NCBI RefSeq assembly: GCF_040054535.1
Contig: NC_090781.1
Coordinates: forward strand, 3,390,001-3,454,000
DNA from: Antennarius striatus
Taxonomy: Eukaryota > Chordata > Actinopteri > Lophiiformes > Antennariidae
DNA length: 64,000 bases
Direction of reading: 5' to 3'
In this document: positions 52,801 to 64,000 of the stretch, piece by piece
How positions within the stretch are numbered: position 1 is the stretch's first letter
How the letters are laid out: every line of letters starts with the position of its first letter
Made by a program: the position numbers and the translations under genes
Notes under the pieces: generated by a model
Told to the model about the DNA's origin: nothing
The model's input: the letters and a program-made list of their open reading frames with translations, nothing else
Databases searched by the model: none

Positions 52801-55800
52801 GTGGTCATTAAGTTCTGGCACTCATAGGTCCTGGTTTGTGGCTTCCCAGACGATTGGGCGTGCTGAAGCGCATGATCCAGACCTCCGCCTGAGCGAGACG
52901 TCACTGCCAGTGGTTGTTCGTCTGAAAGCTGAGCAGTGCAAAAAAAATAACAAACAGGACTGAGGAAAGGGAACAAAGGATAGTGGTGTGAAACTAGTGT
53001 GTCTGGAGTCTTTCATGGTCCCTTCATGAATGTAAGGGATTAAAAAAATTAATAAAAAAAAATACAATGTGATAAACAAATAAATAAAAAAATAATGGAT
53101 GTATGCAATGAATGAACGTAAACAGTACCCCACCTGCTGGTGAGCAGAGGTATTACTGGTAGTTTGAGTCAGATTTATGGGCCTGCTGTTCTTGTGCATA
53201 CAAGGACTTTTTTCTTTTGCATTACACTTTAGGTTTTTTCAGGGTCATTGGTGATTATCAACTAGCTGGATCTGATATATCCCAGCATCCCCTGCTGCCT
53301 CCTGTCAGTGAGGAAGTTGTTTGCATTGCAGCATGTGCTATTGTGACAGTAAAATGAGGATTGGTCCTCGTTGCAGTTCTGTTATGTCTGTTTGGTTTTT
53401 AATCGGAATGATTTTCATCATCAGTGATGTTTCTTCAGGAATGAAGTGTTTAATTATGACCTCATCAAAGTTGCAAGGCTTCGTGTGCTACTTTCAGACA
53501 AATAACAAATAAAAAGCCCCCCAGATCATGCTGGCACTGCCTCCACTGTGCCGAAAACATCTGAAGTGGATCTCCTGGTCATGTCAGTCACGCTGGAAGC
53601 CATCGGGACCGTCAAGGTTAAATCCTTTCTCATCAGAGAGTAGAACTTTCTTTAATGTCCCCCGTTTGGTGCTCTCAGGCAAACTCCAAACGGGCAATTT
53701 TGTGTGAACGCCTGACAGAAAATGACAACGAATCCACAGTTTTGGAAACATTTTAAAGGCTGTGGTCTCAAATTTTTGATCAGCGGATGAACAGCCTGTT
53801 TCAGTTTAATGGTTTTTTGAAATAAATTGCAAACTCAATTTTCTTTTTGTCTCACTTTCATTTCTTCTTAAGATTTTTAACAATACAAAATGGGAATTCT
53901 TGCAATTTTTCAGCTGGTCTTAAAATTTTGATCAGGTCCATATATTCATTTTATAAATACTTTACCTTTACTGGGTCTAAACTGAATTAGCTTTCCAGAT
54001 ATATAAATATTTCTATGATACTTTTAACAGAGTTAATTTTGAAAACTCAACACAACCTGGAGCCTTCAGATCTAACTGCATGAGAACAGTTTTATTAAAT
54101 GTATGAGCACTAATATGATCTGCATGTTCAACAGGTTGTGATGTTGGTTATACATCAGTCTGTCTGTAACGTGCTACTGCTTTCAAGTTAGTCCTCAATA
54201 CTAGCTCTAGGTGTAACTCTTTGCTGTGTGATGGTCAGTTGTGTTTTATGTGTGTGTCGTGGCCACAGCTTCTGAGATGGCGCTGGCAGAGGTGACTCTG
54301 AACATCTTGTGTCTGCTGATGAAGAAGCAGTGGAGCTGGATATGCACTGAGAACATCCAGAGGACCATCAGACTCCTGTTTGGAACCCTCATCAACAGGT
54401 GACTCTTAACACTCCTTTTTAAGTTCAAAAGAGCACCTTTAGTATTGAAGAAAAGTCACAATCTTGGGCCCCCCTACGAGGCATAATAGGATGGAAGAAC
54501 AGATATTACCAACGTTGTTTCTGAGTTTGTGACAGATTGTGAAGTATAATTTCAAATTGCAGTCTTTGTGATTTAGACCAGTGGTCTCCAACCTTTTTTG
54601 TGCCACGGACCGATTTCATCTAAGACAATATTTTCACGGACCAGCCTTCATTTGCGTGATACTGTAATCGTTAAATCATCTGCAGTGGTCTTATGTCAAA
54701 TGCAGGCATCAACAGACAATAAACAACCTGTATTCATAAATTAATGATCAACATCTCTGTAAACGACATTATTATTTTAGAACGAAAATCTTTTTTCATA
54801 AGAAATAATTATAATACTGAGAAATACTGATTATGTCTGTATAAAAGGCTGAACAAGTCAATCAAATAATAATAATGAGAATTAGTGGAGCCCTGAGGTT
54901 GTTTTTCTGCAACGAGACGGTCCCATCTAGTGGTAACAGGAGACAAGCACACCTGAAGTGTGTTCCAGACGTTTGGTTTGGTTGTGTTTGTGGTCGCTGC
55001 AGAAAATCCCACTTCACAAAGACAGAAAGTTGGAAATAGAAGCAGGTTTTTCAGTGTTTTTTGGGCGATGTCAGGATATTCTGCCTTAATTTTAGTCCAA
55101 AACACTGGCAGGATACTCATTTTTGCTAGCTAGTGGGCTTAAGTTTTGTGCTAACAGCTGGTAACAGCTGGTAATCTGTCACGTGACCGAGACCTGTCCA
55201 TGCATTTGTCTGTGTCATTCAGCATAAAAGTCACTTTTCAAAATAAAAGGTCTTTCGAGTGATGATAAAAGAAAAGAAAAAAATCAAACGTTTTGTGCCG
55301 CCCTGTACCTAATGACCCCCGGCCCGGTACTGGGAATTGGTTCGTTGTGTTGGATCAAAGGATGAACGTATAAATTTGATCTGGGCGCAGATCATCTCTG
55401 TGGACACTAGAGGGCGCTCAGTGCCTGAATCATTTCATTTTTACAGGTGATGATGACATTTTATGTAACCTAAACTTAACATTTGGCTGTTTGTTTCCTT
55501 TACATCGATGTTTGTGGGGCCTGAAAAATTTAAACATTTGAAAACACGTTCCAGAATATCTTTTAGAATATCACTTTACCATTGTCATGGAAATAGGCAA
55601 AACTGATAACAAGTATGTCGATGCAGCCCCACTTTGCATACATGCATGCCTGCACTGCTCGGCCCTCAGGAGAACACCTGACATAAACACACCAGACATT
55701 TGTCACAGACAGGTATAGATCCTACTGCCAGTAAAACAAACACGCAGACAATGTTCTCAAGTTCTAGTGTTGGTGCTGCCAGCACTGTGACCTCACGTTC

Positions 55801-58800
55801 CCTGGGGTGTCAGTACCAGAATATATTTTCCTCATATTGATGCAGGGCCATCTATTTTAAGAATTTCCACCAGCCAAGTATGACAGGCTGTACTTTTGTT
55901 TGGCCTTGTCTATAAGAGGCAACAGTCTGTCAGCGTTTCAGTCCCAGTGTGGTGGCTATCTTCTCATCGCCCGCTGGACAGACGAGACGAGATGGTCTGG
56001 CTGAGGCTGGTGGTTGACAGACACACCACATATCACATTATCACAGGGGGTAAAACGGTATTGAAGGTGACATGCAATGCAAAACGTTAGACGAGAGGAA
56101 ATGTGTAAAATTGCAGACATGGATAAAGGAAAATGTATGAATGAAAAAGCAAATATAATCCAGGATTATTTTAAATAGAAATTCAGATTAGTAAAGACTG
56201 ACATTAGTAAAGAGCCAGAAGACGGGGCCACGTAAGACGGATGTTGTTTTGCTCTCCTCTGCAGCCGCTGGCTAGAAAACAGCAGCTGGATCGGGACTGG
56301 TATCAGCTCTTGTCCCTGCAAATAAATCCTTCCTTAATCTGCCAAATTCAAACCTGTTAATCTCAGTAAATTGCATTTCATAAAACAGCCGTCACCGCAA
56401 GTTACACTTTTCCAGAGACTCAAGTCAGTCTTTAAAACATCCATACTTCATAAATGAGTGCTTAACAGTGTGGTGGATGCCTGCAGGGCTTGATGGGTGA
56501 ACTGATCTGTGGTTGCTGATGTGTTTTTGAGAAAGTTGGTGATAATACAGTTTGTAAAAACACTTTAATTAACTTGTGTGATATCTGGATGTTCCACTGC
56601 TCCTCCGGCCCGTTGGATGTTCACGTGACACTTGGCGGTCTGTATGTTGAAGGGCTTTCTTATTCATTTTTCAGACTCCATGCAGCACCTGTCACACAGC
56701 GGTGTGATTCTTTATTTTTACCCCCTAAAACAACAATATCAATAACAACATAACATAAGCAATTCAAATGGAACTACAAGTCTGTGCTGACAGCTTGATG
56801 ATGGAGGTGAGGATGAGGGGGGAGTATTGTGGGTTTAAGGCTTGTCAACAGTTGTCATCCTCACACTCTCACTCTATCAATCTTTTTATTTTGCTGTCTC
56901 TGCCTCATCTTCAGCTGCACCTTTTAATGAATACCCAGGGATTGGTCATTTGAAACGCAGCGATCTGCTCGTGTTCCTCCAGCTCAGAACAACAAGTTGT
57001 TTGGCTGAAGGAAAGCGGTTCTTGTCTTGCGGCTGTTTGATTTAGCCAGTGACCACACTGTGGCATCTGAGTCTGGAGATGTGGTCAGAACTCTAACATT
57101 AACCAGACATATAACACTGACTTTTCTAAGTAGTGCATTTAATTAACAATGAGTCCAATTTCATGCTATTTTAAATTTGTATTAGAATTTTAAGAGGTAG
57201 CTGCTTGTAAATATGAAGAACATGTTGTTTCTGCTGTATTACTGCCTTCAATCTGGTGAAGCATGACATCATTGCATCATGTCTTTCCCAGAGTTACATA
57301 ATGACTAAAACTTACATGGACCGTCTGATTCATCATGGTGGTGGAAGTTCTGGTTGTTCACCTTGATGGTGAGTGGATTTGGTGGCAGAACAACTACATA
57401 CTCCTACATTTTTCTTGAGAGCATCTTTGTCTGCCCGGCTTTGGCCCACCCCTGGACTAACTGTGTCTCAGAGGTGGGGTGGACATCCTCTGTCAGAAGG
57501 TTGGTTGTTTGATGGAGGTTGAACTTGGTGTGTAACTGTGTGACTGTTAGTCTGAAGCTTTGAGTGGTCAGCCTAGAGGGAGATTGCAGTAAGGGAAACA
57601 GACTGAAAGCAGAAACTAACAATCTTTGTTGAGGTAGTTATTGGATACGGAGGACTTCCCTTATTTGGTGGTTGTTGCTGTCCATCCTTTGTCGGCATGA
57701 CATCATATCATCAGAGGTTCAACTTGGACCTCTCCCTGGGGTTATTTGCAGCTGCAAATCTTCTTTTACCCACCAAGGGTGTTTTTAACCTGCAAAATTC
57801 TGTTACTAATATTTTGACCTGCGATCTCAGAATTTGGTCTCAGGCATAAAGGTTCATGGACAACAAATGCATATAAAAATGAATATAGTATTCTTATCAG
57901 TAGAGAAGAAATTGAGTTCTGGAAGAGTTGGATGTTTAAAACTTTTCAATTGTGTTACTATGGAAACCACATGAGGCATGTGACTCAGTAGCTGGTTTTC
58001 CTGACTTATAGATCTCCTGACCAGCACAGACAGGGTCTTGATGATGAACTGCATCAGAGCAGCATCATTTTCCCAGTTTCAAGGTATAATCTTCTCTGTT
58101 CAGATTAGATTAGTTGAAACCAGGTGGATTGCAGACACTGTAGGGAGCAGTGGTGGATGCATGAAACAGATACTGATGTCACCTCAAGCTGATGCTGAAT
58201 GCAGAATTAGAATAAGAAGCTGAATGTGAAAAAGGGATGATCCTGGTTTATGGCATTGATCCACCCCACCCCACCCCAGCCAAACCCTCCCAGTCTGTAA
58301 ATCATCCCACTAGCAGTACAATTTAGGCATGGCTGCCTGCTCCCTGTATGCCGTCATGGGTTCAGCAGGTCCATATTTAGTTATGTTTACTCACATCTCG
58401 TGTCTCATCTGCCTTGTTGTCTCCAGGCTCCATGCTGACTCCATCAGAGCAAAAGAAAACACTTGTTAAACTAATTGGTTCAAGCAGTCTGCTCTAAAAT
58501 TACTACCAGTACTAAAATGTTTGAGCAGGTTTTTCTTTGAGATATTAACAGTATGAGAGAAAAGCCATATGTCTCTAAAGGTTATTTTAATACTCTCATC
58601 TTTAGTAGCTGTGATGTGAGGAGACCAGGAAAGCTCTCCTTCTTTTAAACAACTGGCCTCACTACAGCCATCCTTCCACCACTCAGTGTTTTTGTCACCA
58701 CTGGTTGTTTTCACAGTGAGATGTAATATCTGCCTTCTCTGCTGTTTTTCTGTTTCGGTTCTGTGTCTTGACATTTGTGTCTTTGGGCCAGTTCTAAACT

Positions 58801-61800
58801 CCCTCTGTAAGCATCCATTCCCTCTCAGGCTGTGAGTGTGCTGGTGAGCTGATGGGTGGGCCGCTCATGACAGATTTGGTGGAAAGCAGTGAAAGGAACA
58901 TTGAATGGAAAGATGCTCGTTACGTAATGGATCACCATCCTCAGCCTGTGTGCGCTGGAGATGTGACCTCCCTGGACAGTATGTTCCTGAAAGGAGTCTG
59001 ATATACTCCACATAGTACATCAGGCTGTCTGAGCGGTTTATATCATGCTGTTTCTCTTGGAAAAGTGCCCGGTGTCACGACACTATCATGTTTGCTCTGG
59101 GTATTAAACCCTCCTTAAATCTACAGACACATCTTAAATCTAAGTATTGTCTTCTGTTACAGGCTAATAGTAGTCAGCAGTTGCTTTCCCATGCCTGCAA
59201 AACTATGTAATGGTCTCTAGGGGACATTATAGGTCAAATTTCTAGTCATGTCTCATGTGTGTTATGAAACGCCCCAGTTTCCCATCACATAAAGTTGAGA
59301 GAGCCATCGAGACACCCAAATCCTCCCTTGGAGGAACATGAAAGCTCATAGTTATCCACACTCCTTATAAAGTTAGATGGAGGATAAGCGCCCACTGCTA
59401 AAACAATGTCAAGATGTGTCCACAATTAACTTGTCAGGAACCCGCCAGGCTCTTCATATCTTAGGTGTCTGCTCTGACTTGTTACTATGACTTTGGGCTC
59501 TCACCTGAACGCAAAGTCTTAGTTTCTCCTCTGTCTCCAGAGACATAGAATGGAATCATCTAGTAGGCAGTTTGCCTCTAATGGAGCTATCTAGTACCCA
59601 GTTCCCCCCTAATATAACCATCTAGTAGCCACTTCCTCCCTAATGGAACCATCTAGTAGCCAGTTTCCCCCATGATGAAATGGTCTAGTAGACAGTTACC
59701 CCACTCCCGAACCATCTAGTAACCTGAACCATTAAAGCTGTTTTTATCAGGTTATTCTTGATCAGAATCAGTGACATTAAATATTAGTTTTGTTCCATTG
59801 ATCGACTGAAATGCTAAAATAGTCACACATCTGAGAGAATTTATTGAAACTAAACTAAAATGCTGAGGGTTCTTTGATATAATAAGAATAAAGGGTCCAG
59901 AAAGTCTTGAAGCCCCATCAGGACCACAAACAGAAGCGTAGCGCTAACTTTGGCTGGTGTCTTTGGTTTGATAAATACCTCTGACAGCGTGGAAACAGCT
60001 CTGGTGGTTTTCATGGTAGTGATGATTCTGCAACCAGACCACTTGTATAGAGTTACTTGGCATTTGTCAGCTCTAATTGCTTGAAAGCACTTTACTGTGT
60101 GCAGCCTCTTCATCAGTGTGGTTGCCTCTGCCAAACAGAAAGGTTATCTGCTGGCTGATTGCTTGAACTGTGATGATGGCAGAGTCTTAACTTAACAGAT
60201 GTTTTATTGTACAGGTGAGTTTTGCAAATGTCTACCGTCCTGAGTAGTAGGTAGTAGTATCAATGTAAGGTAGTACCAATGTAAGTTTGACCTGAATGGA
60301 ATAAGGACGACGTCATTGTAAACCTCTTTGCTCCGGCCTGTAATGTCACATGACTGTGTTTTGACCAGCATGTGCTGGGGCGCCACAACAGCTCAAATTA
60401 AAACAGCCTGGTTGGGTTTGTGAGCACGCTCAACACGCTGTGTTGAGGCGGGTGGCCGTCAGATGTCCTGAATGTAGTTGTGCAGATGATGAGGCCAAAA
60501 GAAGCAAGTGCTGAAGTGTCTCTGCATATCACCTGTAATTCCGCTACAATAATTTAATTTAATTTTTTAATTTAATTTAATTTAATTTAATTTAATTTAA
60601 TACACTGTTATAATCCCCAAAGGGAAATTAAAGTGCTGAAGTGTCTCTGCATATCACCTGTAATTCCGCTACAATAATTTAATTTAATTTTTTAATTTAA
60701 TTTAATTTAATTTAATTTAATACACTGTTATAATCCCCAAAGGGAAATTAAGAATGCACACTCTAGTATTTGTTAGTCAATCAAATCAAATCAAATCAAA
60801 TCAAATCAAATCACATGCATGCATATTAGTGTGTACAGGCCCCTGTAATACACACACCAAACACAAGGGGGCCTGTAGGCATGCAAGGGGGCAAGGGAGG
60901 TAGAGTGGCAGGCAGCTCCTTCTTGGTGAGCCTCAAATGAGAAATTTGTAATAGCGGTTAATTGAGAACCTACACAGACGTCCGCTACGATAGGCTCCAG
61001 CAATCCCTGTACTTTTTCTGTACTATATTAAATATATATAATGTACTTGTTTGTAAGCATGACTGTATTTTTAATAACCATACAGTAATACCTCTGTACT
61101 CGACCATAATCCGTTCTGAGGTGGTGGTTGAGCACCGATTTGTTCGAACACCGAAACCAATTTTCCCATAAGAAATAATGGAAAGTATTTTAATCCGTTC
61201 TTAAAATATTATAAGAACGTGCATCTAAATAACAATGAAGACGTAAATGTGCACAATCAGTACATGATAAAGATAAAGCATTATAAACCATTTTGTATAA
61301 TTTACTTACGTTTTGGAGAGTGGTTGATGGCACTAGCGTCATCATGGAAGGGGAATCCCCTTCCATGATGACGCTAGGTAACGCGCCTCCAGGGGTTTTC
61401 TCCCTTCTCTCTCTCTTCCGTGGAGGTGAATCTGGCTGGGCAGTAGCCTTCCTCTTTTCTTTAAGAAGGAACCTGTCCATTGTCAGTTGCTTCTGCTTCA
61501 AGATAGTGGAAATGGTTGACTTTGCCATTTCGTACTGCGATGCGAGGTCGGACACTCGTACACCACTTTCATATTTTGCTATAATTTCCGTACGTCTTTG
61601 CGTACGTAATTTGCGTACATGTTACTCCACTGGCGGTCTGAGTCGAACTGACGCTTACCCGCTGGCCGAGGAGCGCGTTCGGGTCGACTCGGCTAGTCGA
61701 GTACCGAAAATCTGTTCGGGGTCCGATACATTTTCTACTCGAATTTTTTGGTCGAGCACCGATTTGGTCGAGTATAGAGGCGGTCGAGTACAGAGGTATC

Positions 61801-63837
61801 CCCGGAATTTAGTGGAAATACAGTCATGGTTATTTTCGGCTTAGCCTGGAGACAAGTTATTTTGACATACATTGATTTTCGACTTATGCCGCATCTCCTG
61901 GAAGCAATGAAAAACATAAGCTCAGATAAACAAGCAAGTGAAACTCAATGTGTGTGACATAATCTTTTTTTTAAACAGCACTTTTAGTCTACTTAGAAGT
62001 AGCCTAACAGAAAATTGACTAGCTGTCTCCTGCTCTGTGATCTGACCGGTACAATGCTTGAACTACAGTGAGATGTTGTTTTTAGCTTGTACTTGGGGCT
62101 TTAAATATCCTTGTCATCCAGTCAGGATGGGGACTGGCCACCCCCCTCCCCAGTCAGACGGTAACACTTGGTGTGAAAAAGGTCAGGTCAAAAGAGAAGG
62201 GTCAACACCTCCCACCTACTCCCAGCTTGTTGAGCTTGTTCGTTCATCACAAGACCTTAAATCCAGCAGTTAAGAGGAACACTTGAGACAAATGGGCTCA
62301 GTTTAGATCAGTGTAGTGTGACTCTATGCCAAGGCGAACCTTTAGTTTTAAATCTGTGTGGGAATCCAATGAGTCATGTGTTGTGTATAAAGGAATTGTC
62401 TGGTTTGAGGATTGAGTTCTGCTCAAGTCAGGCGTGATGAAAAAGGTCACAACACGTTGAACTTGTTGACTGAGAGTCAAGAGGTTAACCAACTGTTGCC
62501 AAGGTTGTTGAACCAGGGATTGCTGAAATGTGAAGTGACTGACCCACTGAAGTGACATTTGCTTATTCAGCCCTGATTGCCATAGTCTGGCCCTCAGTGT
62601 CAGTAATTACATCCCGCTTCAAACCGGTGATGTTTGTAATAGTCAACGTTCGTGTGACCGTCTGTTCGTTTGTCGGTTCATTTGTCCACCAAATATCTTC
62701 GCAACCGTTGCAGATAGAAAGATGAAACAAAAAGCATGTTACTCGGGCAGCAAAGGGGATAAAAATGAAATGATGACCTTGACCTTGAGAAAACTAGGTC
62801 AAGGTCAAATTGAACTCAGGAACCAGATAAGAGGAAGACGAGGGAGGCCAGTGTAAGACCATGGATCAAAGCTAGTGCTTTAATCTACCCATGCACTAGC
62901 TTTGATCTGTGGTCAAAGTGTGCATAGCTTTGACCTACCCTGAAAGGTCGAAGCTATGCACTTGTCAGGTACTACTTTCAGGGTACCCTGACCTACCCTG
63001 GAAATAGATCGTGGTAAGTCGCGGAATGTTGCAGTCTCTGACTGCCTTGTTGTAGAACTGCATTAGCTAGCAAGCTAACAGCCATCATGCTAGCTACTAG
63101 TCAGTGAGAGGATCTCTATGAAGCAGTTGGTCTAGGATTCATCCCAAGTACTGAGGCTAGTCCCCTTACGGCACTTGTTTTCCGTTGCTGTATTAGGAGT
63201 AAAGGCATTTTCACAGTAAAGGCAAAAAAAAGAAATGCCTAAAGACAACTTTAAAAAAATAGTTAGTACAGTAAGTAAGTAGTGTATACCAGGCCTGAGG
63301 ATTGTTTCAGTCCATGCAAGTCATAAAAATACATGACTGTATAGCCTGAAAGACATGAAATGATTTTAGCCTCCTCCTCAGTGCTGCTTACTTCACACCA
63401 CTTTTATGTTTTTGTACAATCAGATGGCTGAACGTGAGCATCGCTAACATGATGTGCACCAGGTACTGGGTGGTGTACCTGCAGGTCATCCAGGAGGCTG
63501 TGTGGCCAGGAGGAACTCTACCTACAACTCCCTGCCCCAAACGAAGTGAGGAAGAAAAGGACAGCACCAAGCAGCAGGCCTTATGCTGTTTGATGAGAAT
63601 CCTGCCAGGTTTGTAGGCGTGCAGGGAGCCATCGGTTTTCACAGACATATTGATATGATGTAATAGTCTGTAATCTCAAACCTGTCAAAGACAGATAGAC
63701 ACCTTCTTTTTACTCCGTAACCTTGGTCTCCATGTCTTTGTGTGTCTAGATCTGGTCTCAGATATGTTGGGGTCAGAGAAGCATAAACTCAGCTGCCAGA
63801 CAGCTCTGGACTCTTTTCAGGACCCCTTCATTAACAG
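46850..63837 (+). CDS. snx19: snx19: sorting nexin 19, coding exons 1-12 (last exon(s) beyond right edge)
   Basis: SNX19 is a PXA-PX-nexin-C sorting nexin that tethers endolysosomes to the ER and affects endosomal trafficking. Exons: 46850-47110, 47266-47460, 49755-50960, 51046-51244, 51319-51419, 51499-51618, 51738-51859, 52184-52277, 52421-52580, 54269-54398, 63424-63608, 63750-63837 (2,861 nt, 953 complete codons; human about 992 aa). All phases close. Two adjacent hydrophobic helices at about residues 31-70 (LAWLVLFHLLVNIWLLCVF) are the ER membrane hairpin. The PXA domain follows (about 95-280; HLETRTGRLVVGELITCNVF). The PX domain spans about 525-690 (IIQNLRITGTI, HTVNRRYSEFLNLQTRLEEK, FPDMPFGNMDSD). 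The nexin-C region contains QWSWICTENIQRTIRLLFGT and VIQEAVWPGGTLP. Residues about 280-520 are acidic and poorly conserved. Intron 10 is 9 kb and repeat-rich. Upstream in-frame codons exist if a leader exon joins at 46830. Confidence 0.96.
47690..48740 (+). mobile_element. L1/Tx1-like LINE ORF2 C-terminal fragment
   Basis: The frame at about 47878-48000 reads FSRLIWAIKKPRIKYNILQL then PKEKGGFAI, the typical end of L1-type ORF2 (W-x-n-x-x-PRIK, LQLPKEKGG). Later parts are frameshifted. Sited in snx19 intron 2, same strand as the gene. Confidence 0.75.
49140..49540 (+). repeat. AGGTCA-family dispersed repeat, copy 3
   Basis: Near-complete copy with the head GACTGCAATATCCCGCGACA, a perfect 12-bp-arm hairpin at 49359-49392, and the end CCGCTTTAAAGCGGGATG. 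Confidence 0.75.
54579..55345 (-). mobile_element. hAT element with transposase C-terminal fragment
   Basis: The left end CAGTGGTCTCCAACCTTTTT and the later CCCGGCCCGGTACTGGG are typical termini of hAT-Charlie-type repeats. On the minus strand, FWTKIKAEYPDIAQKTLKNL and CEVGFSAATT (about 55100-54970) match the hAT dimerisation region of ZBED5/FAM200-like transposases. In snx19 intron 10. Confidence 0.75.
59540..59725. repeat. About 34-bp degenerate minisatellite
   Basis: Five to six units containing GGAACCATCTAGTAGCCAGT followed by a C-rich stretch. Confidence 0.75.
60506..60750. repeat. Tandem duplication of 125/120 bp containing (TTTAA)n
   Basis: Copy 1 starts at 60506 and copy 2 at 60631 (AAGTGCTGAAGTGTCTCTGC). 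The copies are otherwise near identical, but the internal pentamer run is one unit shorter in copy 2. Each copy ends in the LINE-like tail TAATCCCCAAAGGGAAATTA. Confidence 0.9.
60778..60812. repeat. (AATCA)n microsatellite
   Basis: A pentanucleotide run at the boundary with another dispersed-repeat tail (60820-60950; GGCAGCTCCTTC block shared with 8040). Confidence 0.9.
61083..61805 (-). mobile_element. Tigger-type (TcMar) element with transposase N-terminal fragment
   Basis: The terminal repeats read ATACCTCTGTACTCGACC on both strands (left near 61089, right near 61783-61802), and TA precedes the left end. On the minus strand, RTEIIAKYESGVRVSDLASQ then YEMAKSTISTILKQK (about 61600-61480) is the CENP-B/Tigger-type helix-turn-helix. 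The element is internally deleted and lacks the DDE domain. Confidence 0.8.
61333..61377. repeat. Perfect 45-nt palindrome
   Basis: 22-nt arms (starting CTAGCGTCATCATGGAAGGG) around one central base at 61355, inside the Tigger remnant. Confidence 0.95.
62590..63055 (-). repeat. AGGTCA-family dispersed repeat, copy 4
   Basis: Reverse orientation of the 49140 copy: TTACATCCCGCTTCAAACCG at the left, the 12-bp-arm hairpin at 62774-62807, and GTTGCAGTCTCTGACTGCC at the right. In snx19 intron 10. Confidence 0.75.
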
Positions 63838-64000
63838 GTGAATACTCACTTTACACCCAGCAGCCGCCTTATTAACTCTATCATTGGTAACTTGTTTTCT
63901 CCTCACACATCCTGGATGTGTAGACCAGGGTCTTTTGTTGCTCATTGCCCCATCCTTCTTCTGAACTACAATCTATCCAACTGTTTTTGTTTAATCCTGC

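Noticed and set aside
61293-61844. 183-codon plus-strand frame
   Set aside because: Antisense of the Tigger transposase fragment; the minus strand carries the HTH motif.

Overview
The window is vertebrate nuclear DNA, almost certainly from a teleost fish. The genes have many small exons with GT-AG borders. Introns are full of (CA)n microsatellites, decayed L2/RTE/L1-like LINEs, hAT, Tigger and Tc1-type DNA transposons and a tRNA-derived SINE. Protein similarity is to vertebrate families, with fish-like divergence in IL18 and the L-amino-acid oxidase. No bacterial, viral or organellar gene was seen.

Layout. 480-19397 (-): the first six coding exons of sorl1 (SorLA, VPS10 domain), whose remaining exons lie beyond the left edge. 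24556-27603 (+): tex12, a meiotic synaptonemal-complex gene in four coding exons. 30477-32489 (+): il18, a complete cytokine gene with an 18-nt microexon. 33714-37305 (-): complete sdhd, tail-to-tail with il18. 37798-39087 (+): complete timm8b, head-to-head with sdhd. 39654-44694 (-): complete eight-exon L-amino-acid oxidase of the IL4I1/LAAO family, tail-to-tail with timm8b. 46850-63837 (+): twelve coding exons of snx19, with only the last few dozen codons outside the right edge. All seven models were built by hand from splice borders; every phase closes, and lengths match the families (122 aa tex12, 194 aa il18, 158 aa sdhd, 83 aa timm8b, 547 aa oxidase).

The core timm8b/sdhd/il18/tex12 block is the neighbourhood I recall from human 11q23. 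SORL1 and SNX19 lie further distal on human 11q24, so this segment joins parts of the same ancestral chromosome. The genes do not form one pathway. sdhd and timm8b are both mitochondrial and share a short divergent promoter. il18 and the oxidase are immune-related, sorl1 and snx19 act in endosomal sorting, and tex12 is meiotic.

Most of the rest is repeats. The most instructive are a hAT element with 8-bp target duplications and a TA-flanked MITE nested inside it (17736-18558), a SINE bounded by 12-bp repeats inside a minisatellite (7446-7799), a 22-bp minisatellite of about 29 units upstream of tex12, a widely spaced inverted pair of about 450-bp repeats (20458-20911 / 25870-26395), a 45-nt palindrome inside a Tigger element, and a dispersed repeat carrying hairpins of nuclear-receptor-type half-sites. 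I found no convincing new gene system; the novelty is mainly in gene structure and repeat architecture.
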